DNA of 64,000 nt from Planctomycetaceae bacterium (GTDB lineage: Bacteria; Planctomycetota; Planctomycetia; Pirellulales; Pirellulaceae): assembly GCA_027487485.1 (NCBI GenBank), contig JAIYDN010000038.1:1-64000 (forward strand), read 5' to 3'. Within the stretch, counting starts at the first letter, position 1. The number at the start of each line of letters is the position of its first letter. This document shows positions 37,519-46,966 of this stretch, in pieces. Both the position numbers and the translations under genes were made by a program. The notes under the pieces are model-generated. The model ran no database searches and was not told the DNA's origin. It saw nothing but the letters and a program-made list of their open reading frames with translations.

Positions 37519-40500
37519 ATGTCTGACTGGCGAAATGGAAGCAATAAGGATAGCGGTCGAAATCAAAATGGATCGGGACGCAAAGCAGAACGTCCGATTC
37601 CACAACCGACTCCTGCCGCCGTGCCAGATACTCGAGCCGCATCCAAATCGAACCAGGCTACTTCTCAAGATTGGCGAGGAAATTCGAAAAAGGGGGCTGT
37701 AGCAAGCAAATCCAAGGATAGGACCTGGACGGGACGCGGGCGAGAAACACCTACTTCGACGAGCGGATTGCGAAAGGCAATTCTCTTGGCTGGTCTAGCC
37801 ATCGCGATTAGCGTCCTGTTCTATTTTTATTGGGTTTTCGTTTTCAAGATCGACCCGCGTCTACCGGTCATCGTCAGCATTGCTCCGGACTATACAACAA
37901 TCGACCTGGGGCAAAGTACATTCAGAAACCATGAACTTGGTTTTGAACAAAAATTTGTCCATGTGTTGCCTGAACCACAGAAGTCAGTTTCCGGTGCGAC
38001 TAGGAAGCTTGAGTCTGACGAACGGTTCCTGGAAGAGGCAAGAAAGAACAACAAATGGGGGGCGGATTGGAGCTTCCTTAATCCCTATCAGAAGGGGGAA
38101 TCGCTGGTAGGTGGTGGTCCCTCCAGACGCGTAACGGCTTACTTTGTAAGTTCTTTGATTGCCAGAGAGACTGCGCCCGATGTCGCCGAAAGTGACATTG
38201 TTGAAGATGGGAGCAGCAAGGAGAAGTGGGTTTTACTCACCAAGGATGATGCCCCTTTCGATTCTTCTACGGATAAGTTGCTTACCGTAAACCTCCTATT
38301 AGAAAGAATTGCGAATCGGACAGCCTCGGGAAGCCTTGCGTTGGTTGTCTTGGATGTTAAGCCGCCATCCGTGGTTACCAATCTCGGGGATTTAGAATTT
38401 CCGAAGGCCGATTTGGAGGATGCGTTTCGTTCACTGACAGACGAGCAAAAGAACAAGTTGTGTGTTTGTTTGCCCTGCGATTCAGGACAGGAATCTTGGC
38501 ACGCTCCTGAATTCAAGAGCTCCGTCTTTGCACACTTTTTCTGGAAGGGAGTTTCGACTGGCTTCGACAACTCTGACAGGAAATGGACGCTTGGTGAGTT
38601 CAAGAACTCGCTTCAGAAGCAAGTGAGTCAATGGGTGGCCCAGCATCGATTCGCCAAGCAGACACCAATGTTTTTGATGTCCGATGTGACCCAGAAGAAT
38701 GAAGATACGCTCTTCGTGGTGGAAACTACAGGCGGCGAAGGCCAACTGCCGTCCGGGGAGAATGTTAAAACCTTACTGGCAACGCGATATCAATCATTGG
38801 AAGGATTGTGGGATGATTATGCTTCGCTCCAACATTGTCTCTATTCAAATCCACTCCAATACGCGACGATCGAATCCGGACTGATTCAGATGGAAGATCT
38901 TGCAGAGTGTGCCAGCGACAAAGCTTGGACGGAATTCGAGGGGCGAGTCAAAGACGTTATCGAAGAGATCAAGAAATCATCCAAGTTTGATCGATGTGTA
39001 AGCTTGATCGAAGCAAGACAACATAGGAACTTCTTGAATGACAGCTCAGCTTTCAGCGACTCCAGCGATGACGAATGCTTGAAAGTTTGGAATCGACTCG
39101 AGGCCATTGCTCGAAACAAGGACCAGGGGAAATGGTCCGAAGCATTCAAGAAGTCTAGTCTCCAAGAAGCCATTAGGGAATGCACGCTGGACCCAAAACG
39201 TGTCCCTACGGAATGGTTGGAGGTTCGCCTGTTAAAGCTCATTCATGAGTCGATGGGTGACAAATCGGATGGTCAAACGTCGGCCGAGGCGATCGCTGGG
39301 CTAATAAGAATGAGCGCCAACCTGAGTTCGATTGCCTATGATCCCTGCGTGGAATTGAGTTCATGGAATCGGATGAAATGTAACGAATTCGAATCTCGCT
39401 TTGCGGAGAGTTTCGATCACTTCTTCGCGAACGAATTGGATACCTGCATTACGAAACTTGCCAACATGCAAAAGGACTTCGATGTTTTTAGTGAGAAGTG
39501 CAAGCTGTTGAAATCCGCCATGAGAACTCGGGACGAATCTCTGTGGTTAGTTCCCCATCTTTTATCGGCCCAAATGCGAATGTCGCGACATGTGGTTTCC
39601 GAAGAAGGAAAGATTTCAGAGGTGGAGGAGATCGGCAAACTACTGCAGGAAGCGATTGCTTTAAGAGATCTGTTGTCGGACGAGCAAGCTTCGTTCGAAG
39701 AGAAGTTGAAGTCAGAGGCCGAAACCAAATTAACAGCGCTGAAGAGCAAGTTGACCGAGACTTTTTCGGAGGTTGTGCGTAAGGGTGAGGAAGATGCTGA
39801 GACGCTTCCTATCAGCAGAATCGCGCTTCGCTGGCCTCTGCTTTCACCTGTAATTCGGAAAAGCCTTCACAGTCGACTTGCAACGCTATACGGGGCACCG
39901 AAGGACGACAATGCAAGTTCGGTTTCGAACCAAACCAACTGGTCAAGCTTAACACCTAGCAAAGTAGGGTTTGATTTTCGAAGAATGCTACGATTGGAAG
40001 GTAGCAATCTGGAAACTTCCGGTGGTTACTACGATCGGATTGTCTTTAACGACCCAAGGTATTCGCTCGCAGAGATAGAAAAAGACAAGAACAAGTCGCA
40101 AGACGAGCCTTCGACACGGCAAATGATATACCAAGAGACTTATAGAACTCGAATGGTTGCAAATGCCTTTGGTCAACGTGCAATCACCAAAAATCTCACC
40201 ACCAAGTTTTGGCCATGGAGCTCGCCTGATCAAATGCAGGCGGTGAACACAGCATCCTACAATTTCCTCCAGACTCAGCGACTCTGTATTTCCCGTTGGG
40301 GTGACAGCGATCTCGATAATCCGAACCTTCAGAAGCTTTACTTTGAACGGATGCTAACCCAAAAAGGTTCGATCACGAAGCCATTCCTTCCTATTGTGCA
40401 GATGCTGCCTGGTTTCGATCAAGCTCGTTCGGTGTTAGTTGAATTGGAAAAGTTGCAGGCTGACGCTTTGAACAGAGCGTCTCAAGAAGTGAACGGCCTT

Positions 40501-42534
40501 GATGTTGCTGCAAGTTTATTTCCTCCGAAACAATCGGACGAAGTATCACCGATTTCTTTGACCATTGAACCGAGTGATTGGACCGCGTATGCCACCCTAT
40601 CGATTCATCAAGAGAATTCTTCGGACCGGATTCCTTTTACAGAATCAAGCCCGTCGAACAGCATGGGCTATCTGCTGTCAAACACAAAACCAGCTGAGGC
40701 GATTCCAAAGAAACTAGATCCCAATTTGGTAGGGAGTCAGTTGAGATTGAGTGTTCGGGGACACTTCCGCAAATGCGAATTACGAGCAGCCGACGCCGTT
40801 GATTCCTTCGAGATTGAGTCCAAGAGCCCAACGTTGCCATCGACGGTTCTAGTGACTGCATCGAACGCAGAACCAATCACCTTGTGGGTTCTGTTGGATT
40901 GCTCAGGGTCCATGAAACATAAGAATATTTTCGAAAACGCGAAATCTATTGCGATAGCGCTTTTGCAACGGGTTTTGGAACTGAACGAGAAGGAAGAAAG
41001 TCCAATCAAGGTTGGTTTCATTGTTTTTGGTCGTAAGCCTGACGCGAAAGTACCTGCAATGCTGTCTCAATGCGAGATCGGCAATCAGATTTTCAAGTCC
41101 ACCTTGAAGGAAGGAGCGGCAATAGGTGAGTTAGTCGATCTGATAAACTTAAGGTGGATTAGCCCCTCCGGCTGTACTCCGTTGTATGACGCCATTTTCG
41201 CTGCATGCGAAGAGAGTGCCAATGATGGACGTAATTGGATTGTGGTTATCAGCGACGGCAGCAATGGTGTCGACCTACCTCGGGATGAGAAGACCAAGGA
41301 CCCTGACGCCTATTATCACAATAACGGCAATAAACAGGCCGCCGATGTTCAAGCAAAGGTGATTCAGTCGAAGAGTAACCTATTTGTTTATCAATATAAG
41401 AACGACGACTTCTACCGTGAGGCTAAAAATTCTAAGAATGAGCCTCTGTTTTCCGAGGAACAAAAGGCGGCTTTTGCAAACGCAAATCAAGAGCTTAAGG
41501 ATCTGCTTAGTAGATTGCCCAAGAAGGATAGTAACTCAGATTTGAAGCTGTTCTATGACAGTTTTAAGGAGCTGGAATCGGATTTGATCGCTTTGCTCCC
41601 AGTCTCTACTGTCAAGATCACCGATTCGGATGGTAAACAGTTGGGGCAAGAGCCGTTCGATACGCACACCTTTGGCTATCCAATCTCTATCCAAGTTGCA
41701 AAGCCAACTCAAGCGACCATCACAGTCAATAGTCGTGGAGACACAAAAGATTTTCCGATTTGGCTTGAGGGTGGTGAGAAGCTGGTATTCAAGTATTCTG
41801 ATTTGAGAGGTTTGAGTGCAGTTCCTTTCAAGGATGATAAGAACGGTTTCGGTAATTCGTCTTTACCAATGGTGATCAAAGACGGCGCTAAGTCGGACAT
41901 ACGTGTTAAGGCAACGAAAGCTACCGATAAGCCGTACCGATTGGATATCCAGCTTTCAAAACGAGGGGAAGTAGGCGAAACAGTGGAGCAAACCAAATTC
42001 GTTAGGCGGCCAAGATTCTTGATCGCCTCGATATCCCCGGCCGAGAGTTCCATGGCAGAGGCATTTTGGGTGTGTGATCATCTCTTTAAACCCAACACTC
42101 ATTATCCTATCATTCAACTGCCTTTGATCCCTTGGGAACAAGGCAATGAATGGCGTTCCGAGGAATTAGAAGTGAATGTTTGGCTAACCGAAGACATGCC
42201 TAAGAAGGCGAAGCGGATTCAGCTCGATGCAGGCGCTCAAAGCGATGAATTGTCACCCTTTACATGCGTACGCGTCGACGATCGAGTCACCGTCAAAGTT
42301 GCTCCAGGAAGTGAAGCGAAACCGGGTGCTGAGCGTTATTTTGTCCTATGCAATAACGACTTGAAGTCTGTTCGTACTTATGTTGAAGGACTTGAAACAA
42401 AAATCGAATTCAATGTTCCCGAATCGCAACCGGCTGAGCTGATGATTGTGACATTGAAGGAGTTGCTGGCTTGGGAATCCGAAGGAGCCTTGAGACATTA
42501 CTACACAGAAAAGAGCCTGCGGTTTTTGAAGTAA
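37519..42534 (+). CDS. Giant single-pass membrane protein with pseudo-caspase and von Willebrand A domains
   Basis: A 1671-residue protein from the ATG at 37519, with GAAAGG 12 bases upstream. A basic, low-complexity cytoplasmic N-terminus (about 80 residues) leads to one membrane segment (AILLAGLAIAISVLFYFYWV). Residues about 110-400 have caspase-like order, including SLALVVLDVKPP where active members have Asp-x-Cys, and FAHFFWKGVSTGF and EFKNSLQKQVSQW before QTPMFLMSD. The catalytic pair is lost. A long helical region follows. Near residue 1120 comes a complete von Willebrand A domain with MIDAS residues DCSGS, the threonine of GCTPLYDAI and VISDGS. Beta-rich modules end the chain. It is a paralogue of the 31.4 kb protein in its first third. 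Role unknown. Confidence 0.72.
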   Translation: MSDWRNGSNKDSGRNQNGSGRKAERPIPQPTPAAVPDTRAASKSNQATSQDWRGNSKKGAVASKSKDRTWTGRGRETPTSTSGLRKAILLAGLAIAISVLFYFYWVFVFKIDPRLPVIVSIAPDYTTIDLGQSTFRNHELGFEQKFVHVLPEPQKSVSGATRKLESDERFLEEARKNNKWGADWSFLNPYQKGESLVGGGPSRRVTAYFVSSLIARETAPDVAESDIVEDGSSKEKWVLLTKDDAPFDSSTDKLLTVNLLLERIANRTASGSLALVVLDVKPPSVVTNLGDLEFPKADLEDAFRSLTDEQKNKLCVCLPCDSGQESWHAPEFKSSVFAHFFWKGVSTGFDNSDRKWTLGEFKNSLQKQVSQWVAQHRFAKQTPMFLMSDVTQKNEDTLFVVETTGGEGQLPSGENVKTLLATRYQSLEGLWDDYASLQHCLYSNPLQYATIESGLIQMEDLAECASDKAWTEFEGRVKDVIEEIKKSSKFDRCVSLIEARQHRNFLNDSSAFSDSSDDECLKVWNRLEAIARNKDQGKWSEAFKKSSLQEAIRECTLDPKRVPTEWLEVRLLKLIHESMGDKSDGQTSAEAIAGLIRMSANLSSIAYDPCVELSSWNRMKCNEFESRFAESFDHFFANELDTCITKLANMQKDFDVFSEKCKLLKSAMRTRDESLWLVPHLLSAQMRMSRHVVSEEGKISEVEEIGKLLQEAIALRDLLSDEQASFEEKLKSEAETKLTALKSKLTETFSEVVRKGEEDAETLPISRIALRWPLLSPVIRKSLHSRLATLYGAPKDDNASSVSNQTNWSSLTPSKVGFDFRRMLRLEGSNLETSGGYYDRIVFNDPRYSLAEIEKDKNKSQDEPSTRQMIYQETYRTRMVANAFGQRAITKNLTTKFWPWSSPDQMQAVNTASYNFLQTQRLCISRWGDSDLDNPNLQKLYFERMLTQKGSITKPFLPIVQMLPGFDQARSVLVELEKLQADALNRASQEVNGLDVAASLFPPKQSDEVSPISLTIEPSDWTAYATLSIHQENSSDRIPFTESSPSNSMGYLLSNTKPAEAIPKKLDPNLVGSQLRLSVRGHFRKCELRAADAVDSFEIESKSPTLPSTVLVTASNAEPITLWVLLDCSGSMKHKNIFENAKSIAIALLQRVLELNEKEESPIKVGFIVFGRKPDAKVPAMLSQCEIGNQIFKSTLKEGAAIGELVDLINLRWISPSGCTPLYDAIFAACEESANDGRNWIVVISDGSNGVDLPRDEKTKDPDAYYHNNGNKQAADVQAKVIQSKSNLFVYQYKNDDFYREAKNSKNEPLFSEEQKAAFANANQELKDLLSRLPKKDSNSDLKLFYDSFKELESDLIALLPVSTVKITDSDGKQLGQEPFDTHTFGYPISIQVAKPTQATITVNSRGDTKDFPIWLEGGEKLVFKYSDLRGLSAVPFKDDKNGFGNSSLPMVIKDGAKSDIRVKATKATDKPYRLDIQLSKRGEVGETVEQTKFVRRPRFLIASISPAESSMAEAFWVCDHLFKPNTHYPIIQLPLIPWEQGNEWRSEELEVNVWLTEDMPKKAKRIQLDAGAQSDELSPFTCVRVDDRVTVKVAPGSEAKPGAERYFVLCNNDLKSVRTYVEGLETKIEFNVPESQPAELMIVTLKELLAWESEGALRHYYTEKSLRFLK

Positions 42535-42703
42535 GCAACCTATGCTTTTCTACAAACCCTAAAAATCGGATTAAACTGCACAATAAGTTGGATTTAAGAA
42601 TCATTCCTAGGAGACCATCTTGAATCCGATAAACAGAAAAATAGCGCGGGTTGAGTCATGACGCGCATGTCGAAAAATCCGTGGAAACTGTAGAGGTTTG
42701 AAA

Positions 42704-43252
42704 ATGAACGCTTCGAAATTGGGATTGGCTTTTAGCGGAATTCTCACTGCTTGCCTTTGGAACGCTACATTGACCAGCGTGAACGCACAAAGTTGCAGAT
42801 GCGGTGGTGGTGATAGCGGTGGGGCTTTGCAAGGTATCATCTACGAAGAAGCGATGTCGCCAAGCAAAGAAGCTGAAATGCTTCTTGAAGAAATCGACGA
42901 TCCCGCGACCCTTATCAACCTCACTGTGGTCGTGCAAGAGAAGGCTATCGTCAAGATCAATGGTGAAGAAACCTACACCAAAGGTACCGTTCGTCCCTAC
43001 ATCGTACGCGGCCTAAAACCCGGCAAGGAGTACAACTTTGTCGTCGTGGGCCTCCTGAAAATGGAGAATGGCGCCGAGTATAAAGCCGAGGAATCTGTCA
43101 AAGTCAAAGCAGGAAGCCAGTCACAAGTTGTTTTAAAGCTTCGCCGAAAGGTTCGTGAGCCAGTCTCTCCTCTGGATCGAGCCAAAGCAGCCGCCGCGGC
43201 CGCAGCAGCTGCTGCAGCCGACGCCGCAGCCGCAGCTGCAGCTCCTAAGTAA
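42704..43252 (+). CDS. TIGR03000-type secreted protein with alanine tail
   Basis: A 182-residue protein starting at the ATG at 42704, with AGAGG seven bases upstream. A signal peptide (residues about 1-29, ending near TSVNAQ) is followed by CRCGGGDSGG. The body matches the small planctomycete domain TIGR03000: a strand (LTVVVQEKAIVKINGEE), then KGTVRPYIVRGLKPGKEYNF, then a strand and VKVKAGSQSQVVLKLRR. The end is an almost pure alanine run of about 20 residues, encoded by mixed GCN codons, so it is not a simple DNA slippage tract. It follows the second giant gene by 169 bases and may be co-transcribed. The domain has no established function. Confidence 0.85.
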   Translation: MNASKLGLAFSGILTACLWNATLTSVNAQSCRCGGGDSGGALQGIIYEEAMSPSKEAEMLLEEIDDPATLINLTVVVQEKAIVKINGEETYTKGTVRPYIVRGLKPGKEYNFVVVGLLKMENGAEYKAEESVKVKAGSQSQVVLKLRRKVREPVSPLDRAKAAAAAAAAAAADAAAAAAAPK

Positions 43253-43521
43253 TCTGCAAAGCCAACGTTAAAACGCTGAAGCAACTGCCGAAACTAGTTG
43301 AGACGCAGGAAAAAGCCTAGTCAGCTCGAAGGAGTTTGTCTGGGCTTTATTCGTTTGGGCTGCTACTGTTCTCAATCCATTTATCCTGATGAAAACCATT
43401 AGTTCAGATCTTGCAGCTGCGATACACGTTATAGGCAATGAAACCGTACCGCGGCCAACGTCCACGGCTCAGGAAGAATGCCCCCAGATTGGGGCGACCT
43501 CTGGCATTTCGCATTCCGCGA
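43253..43521. other. Intergenic region between convergent genes
   Basis: The TIGR03000 gene and the TssBC-like gene run toward each other here. I see no strong hairpin with a T run, no repeat copy and no ORF with family motifs. Confidence 0.4.
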
Positions 43522-45306
43522 TTACTGCGTTGCGCAGATGGAATTGACTACTAGCATCGTCTCTGCATCCTGACTCACTTTCGAGACCGATTGGATTAGT
43601 TTCGTGTTGCGATCGGAGTGCTCGAGATTCAAATCGATTATCAACATTGCAAACGGCTCACCCTCGTACGAATAAAGCAGATGTTTGCATACTAGTTTGT
43701 AGAAGTGACTCTCTTCAAGGTTTATGGCACATTCGAAATCTTTGAACAATTCGGAGGCGGTACAATCCAATATCCGAATCGTCACATTGTCTGACGCCGA
43801 GCTGTTGTGTATCAGCGACTTTAGGTTGTTCCAATTCGACGCTGGCTGCATGTAATCGATGAATTGACCAAGTGTCTTGGAACTCACTTCAATGAAGTCT
43901 CGGTACCTGAACGGGGCATCGGGACGACTGCTCGCTAGGTTGGAAACGATCCCAATCACAAAAGGCGGGTTTCGAACAGGGAGTGTTTCTTGATCCTCGC
44001 CATTCCATTTGTCAAGAATGGTTTTGATTTCGGCGAGCTCCACCTCTTGATGTTCCATCCTGCTCGAGAGCATCCTTAAGGAAATCGAGTTCCAATGCTT
44101 GGTCGATGCGGTTTGGTTGTGTTCATGACCTTTCTCGGAATCGTTAGTCGCTGCAAGGCAAACAAGATGAGGGAAAAATGCTGTTCCGGGATCTGAGTAT
44201 CGAACAAGAACATTCATACCAAGACGTTCGAGTTCTTGAATTCTCGCCTTGGAAAGGGAAACCAATGTCGGTCCAACGCGTTCCGTCTCCCCTGACTTCG
44301 ATTGCTGGTAAAAAGTAGGAAGCGACTTGATGGAAGCGTTCTTAGGCCCGCCAAGCTTTTCAAAGTAATTCTTGTTTCTATGTTGCTCTAACAAGACCGT
44401 TGCAAGGCAGGATACTGAATTTGTCCAGCATAGGAATTCGTTGCCAATGGGATCGGTTTGCTGAAGTTCGCATTCCGATGCATTTGGAACACGTGATAGG
44501 ACTGAGGAGACAGTCATGAAGATCCATTTTGCAGCTTTGCTCTCTCGAAACTGATTCCATTCTCGATACGTGTTGCTTTCGAAAATCGTCAGAATGTTGC
44601 GTGGCACAGTAAGCTCCGTCCAACGGTCCATGCCAAACAATTCGGGGGCTGCCGAGCAAAGCATTAAAGTTTGATGCTGCGCGCCCATCTCGCCAAGTCG
44701 TTCCAAGATTTTAAGATCATTCGGACGTTGGGAAAACTCGAAATCAAAAAGGATCGCTGTGAATCGTAGCGACGCTTGATTGTTCAATTCGTTGACTTCA
44801 TGCAGCCCAACAATCGGACATTGCAAGCTTGTTGCCAACCAGGTCTTGGAGCAACAGCCGACCATGATCTCCACGTTTGGTTCCTCGGAGTAGTTCTCTA
44901 CGAGCAAACTTAGGTTCCGCCAACTCGCTTCTAGTTGCATGAAGCTCGAATCATGCATAATGGAATCGATTAAAGCGTTCATGAATTCGTTGCTGGTTTC
45001 CCATTTGTCTAGAAGCTGACGTCTAATTCCAGTCGCTTCGAAGTCGGCCATGGATTTGAATTCGAGTTGAACGTCAACTCGAATTAGTTCACCCGGGATA
45101 AACGGAAAGCACGCTAGATGAAGCGACGGACCGATCGATGCAAGATAGTGCTCGAAGTTTGCTTTGGTAATGCGTAACATATCCAGTGCATACGACGTTG
45201 TGTCTCCAGCCAATTTCGATAGGTACCCGAGCACAAACGGTTGGCTATCCAACGCGAGATTGTTTTTCGATTTTTCGTTCATGTTCTCTACGGGGCTGTT
45301 ATTCAT
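43522..45306 (-). CDS. TssB-TssC-like sheath fusion with a second partial TssB-TssC module
   Basis: A 594-residue protein from the ATG at 45306; the frame extends 54 codons upstream, but only the later start brings the TssB-like part to the N-terminus. Residues about 23-105 resemble TssB (PFVLGYLSKLAGD, then LIRVDVQLEFKSMADFEATG). Residues about 107-330 resemble TssC (DSSFMQLEASWRNLSLLVEN, then FDFEFSQRPNDL, then YREWNQFRESKAAKWIFMTV and SRVPN). After a spacer, residues about 480-520 again look TssB-like (PPFVIGIVSNLASSRPDAPF) and about 525-594 again like the TssC start (NVTIRILDCTASELF, EGEPFAMLIIDLNLEHSDRN). Normal TssB and TssC are separate proteins of about 170 and 490 residues that form the contractile sheath. 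Whether this fused, shortened form assembles is unknown. Confidence 0.65.
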   Translation of the reverse strand: MNNSPVENMNEKSKNNLALDSQPFVLGYLSKLAGDTTSYALDMLRITKANFEHYLASIGPSLHLACFPFIPGELIRVDVQLEFKSMADFEATGIRRQLLDKWETSNEFMNALIDSIMHDSSFMQLEASWRNLSLLVENYSEEPNVEIMVGCCSKTWLATSLQCPIVGLHEVNELNNQASLRFTAILFDFEFSQRPNDLKILERLGEMGAQHQTLMLCSAAPELFGMDRWTELTVPRNILTIFESNTYREWNQFRESKAAKWIFMTVSSVLSRVPNASECELQQTDPIGNEFLCWTNSVSCLATVLLEQHRNKNYFEKLGGPKNASIKSLPTFYQQSKSGETERVGPTLVSLSKARIQELERLGMNVLVRYSDPGTAFFPHLVCLAATNDSEKGHEHNQTASTKHWNSISLRMLSSRMEHQEVELAEIKTILDKWNGEDQETLPVRNPPFVIGIVSNLASSRPDAPFRYRDFIEVSSKTLGQFIDYMQPASNWNNLKSLIHNSSASDNVTIRILDCTASELFKDFECAINLEESHFYKLVCKHLLYSYEGEPFAMLIIDLNLEHSDRNTKLIQSVSKVSQDAETMLVVNSICATQ

Positions 45307-45468
45307 GTTGCTCTCAGTTGGTTCATTCTGATCGGTTAGCAAAATCTGTGTTTGGTCGCTTCGAAAGAGGGCCAACCAATAGGGGGTTTGATTTCCTAGA
45401 CGAATGCCAACGTGCCCGTGTGCACATGCACTTTGTCTCAGACGACAAAAGTCGGATTTCGCTTTCAT

Positions 45469-45487
45469 GAGCCTGAGGCGCTAGCCG
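45469..45487 (+). repeat. Short GAGGCGCTAGCC repeat
   Basis: GAGCCTGAGGCGCTAGCCG is one of several copies of a short palindrome-bearing motif. Others lie at 49031-49048 and 49761-49828. It is a typical dispersed element in planctomycete intergenic DNA. Confidence 0.6.
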
Positions 45488-45621
45488 ATTTTTGCAGGTA
45501 GAAAAGGCAATTCGTGCCTGGCACCTACCGAAGGGCCGATCAACTGATTTGAATACCCGAAACAAGCCAGTAAACGCGTCTTTTTATCTGATTACCAAAT
45601 CGACTAGGTTGACGATTAAAT

Positions 45622-46497
45622 TTAGAGGCCGAAGTCGGATGGCACGGGAGCAGCTGGGTCTGGTCCCGTCGCCCCAGTTGCCCGCCGAATTCTAATTGTC
45701 TCGGCATGCCGTGCTAGTGCACTTGCAAAACGTGCTAGTCGCTCCTTTCTGTCCAATTTGTTAATGTCCTCTTTACTTGGTTTCGAGCTGCTTGTGAAAA
45801 CGTCTCCCCCCCCCGAAGGTTTAGTAGGTTTTGCAGACGGAGCGCTGGTGGTTCGTGCTGGTGCTGGTGCTGGTGCTGGTGCTGGTGCTGGTGCTGGTGC
45901 TGGGGCTGGGCGGCCTTGAGGGTTGGGTTTTCCACTTGGATTTGGTCTGCCGATGTCACCACGTGTTGATGTATTGTTCGGATTAGGTGGCGTTTTTGTT
46001 GGCTTAGGAGGCGTTTTCGGTCCGGGGACCCACTTGTACGTGCCGTCCGATTGCTTCTTGAGTATCTTGTTCCCGCCTGGGTCTGCTGGTGTGGTCGGAT
46101 GATTGCGACGCCCTAATGCGGAACCTGCCTGATACGCTAGATCAAAACCAATGTCCGCGCAAGTGACAGCTGCCATGCCCAACGGTCCGCCTAGCGATCC
46201 AAGAAATCTCGCGCCGCCTTTAACTACGAGTCTCTTTAAGTTCTTCTTGATGAGTTTTTTTGCATCTCGCATCCGCTTCTTTGGGTCTCCCACTCGTTCC
46301 TTTACGGCGGGCTTTCCAGGGTTTGGTTTAGTTTGAGGACCAGCAGGCTTCTTAGTTTGAGGACCAGCAGGCTTCTCAGTTTGAGGACCAGCAGGCTTCT
46401 CAGTTTGAGGATTTTTAGCGGGCCTCTCAGTTTGAGGACTACCAGGAGCCCATGTAACGCTCTTCACACGTTCCGCCTGAGCTAGTCCCGTAGACAT
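45622..46497 (-). CDS. Pro/Ala/Lys-rich repeat protein, candidate secreted cargo
   Basis: A 291-residue protein from the ATG at 46497. Nothing resembles an enzyme. Residues about 25-75 are degenerate GPQTEKPA octapeptides, three of them perfect at DNA level (24-base units at 46330-46401). Residues about 95-150 contain a glycine/alanine-rich, mildly hydrophobic segment (LGSLGGPLGMAAVTCADIGF) that could insert into a membrane. A proline-rich part follows, including eight Pro-Ala pairs encoded by a GGTGCT hexamer array (45855-45909, minus strand), then SGGGDVF encoded across a run of nine G (45806-45814). It is last in the PAAR-led module, where effectors usually sit. No signal peptide is seen. 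Effector status is inference from position only. Confidence 0.55.
   Translation of the reverse strand: MSTGLAQAERVKSVTWAPGSPQTERPAKNPQTEKPAGPQTEKPAGPQTKKPAGPQTKPNPGKPAVKERVGDPKKRMRDAKKLIKKNLKRLVVKGGARFLGSLGGPLGMAAVTCADIGFDLAYQAGSALGRRNHPTTPADPGGNKILKKQSDGTYKWVPGPKTPPKPTKTPPNPNNTSTRGDIGRPNPSGKPNPQGRPAPAPAPAPAPAPAPAPARTTSAPSAKPTKPSGGGDVFTSSSKPSKEDINKLDRKERLARFASALARHAETIRIRRATGATGPDPAAPVPSDFGL
45855..45909 (-). repeat. GGTGCT hexanucleotide array inside a coding region
   Basis: About eight units, in frame, encoding alternating proline and alanine on the minus strand. Slippage changes length but not the frame. Confidence 0.9.
46330..46401 (-). repeat. Three perfect 24-base coding repeats
   Basis: Three head-to-tail copies (one base differs in the outermost) encode the octapeptide GPQTEKPA; decayed copies continue on either side. 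Copy number can change without altering the frame. Confidence 0.9.
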
Positions 46498-46585
46498 GGT
46501 CAACACTTTCTGGATTCTAAATGAAACGGATCGAAACCGTGGGCCGCGAGTGAGATGATGGACAAATACTTCGATATCTGACGAC

Positions 46586-46966
46586 TTACGTTCCTTGTAG
46601 AGCCTTCTGGTTCTCTATCGACTCTAGTCCGGCTTCCCACAGGTGTTCCAGCAACGCACCTTGCTCCTGAATACTCTCGTCTTGCAGGATCTCGCTGGCC
46701 CATGGCAAATCGGGGTCCCTGTCGAATTCCACTCCAAACAGGAACATCAAATCGATAAACTCGCAAACACACACCTCGCGATCGATTCCGTAACTTCCTG
46801 CTAGGTCAATCCCGTATCGAACCACCTCTCGCGTATCTTGCTCTCCCAACTCCTCACAGGCTTCAGGAAAGCACTCTTGCAAGTGAGGGATCACACTATC
46901 GATGAACCGCCCGATCGCATCGGCTTTGAATGCGTCCATTTGCTGCGATGATATCCGTATCGTCAT
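46586..46966 (-). CDS. Small acidic protein, paralogue of the upstream gene
   Basis: A 126-residue acidic protein. It overlaps its upstream neighbour by four bases (ATGA type), a sign of translational coupling. The segment VRYGIDLAGSYGIDRE, then FIDLMFLFGVEFDRDPDLPW, parallels GVFRARQYGFEDFESI and FVGLMLETAPNFDEHEV in the neighbour, so the two are paralogues by eye. Proteins of this build (N-terminal helix with two glutamines, a YGI centre, a Phe-Asp pair, a conserved WA end) are often encoded beside PAAR and DUF4123 genes. A role as chaperone or immunity protein for the adjacent cargo is plausible but not shown. Confidence 0.7.
   Translation of the reverse strand: MTIRISSQQMDAFKADAIGRFIDSVIPHLQECFPEACEELGEQDTREVVRYGIDLAGSYGIDREVCVCEFIDLMFLFGVEFDRDPDLPWASEILQDESIQEQGALLEHLWEAGLESIENQKALQGT

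Noticed and set aside
45855-46401. Regular repeats that could suggest a CRISPR array
   Set aside because: Units are contiguous without spacers and code in frame for Pro-Ala and GPQTEKPA; no cas genes are present.
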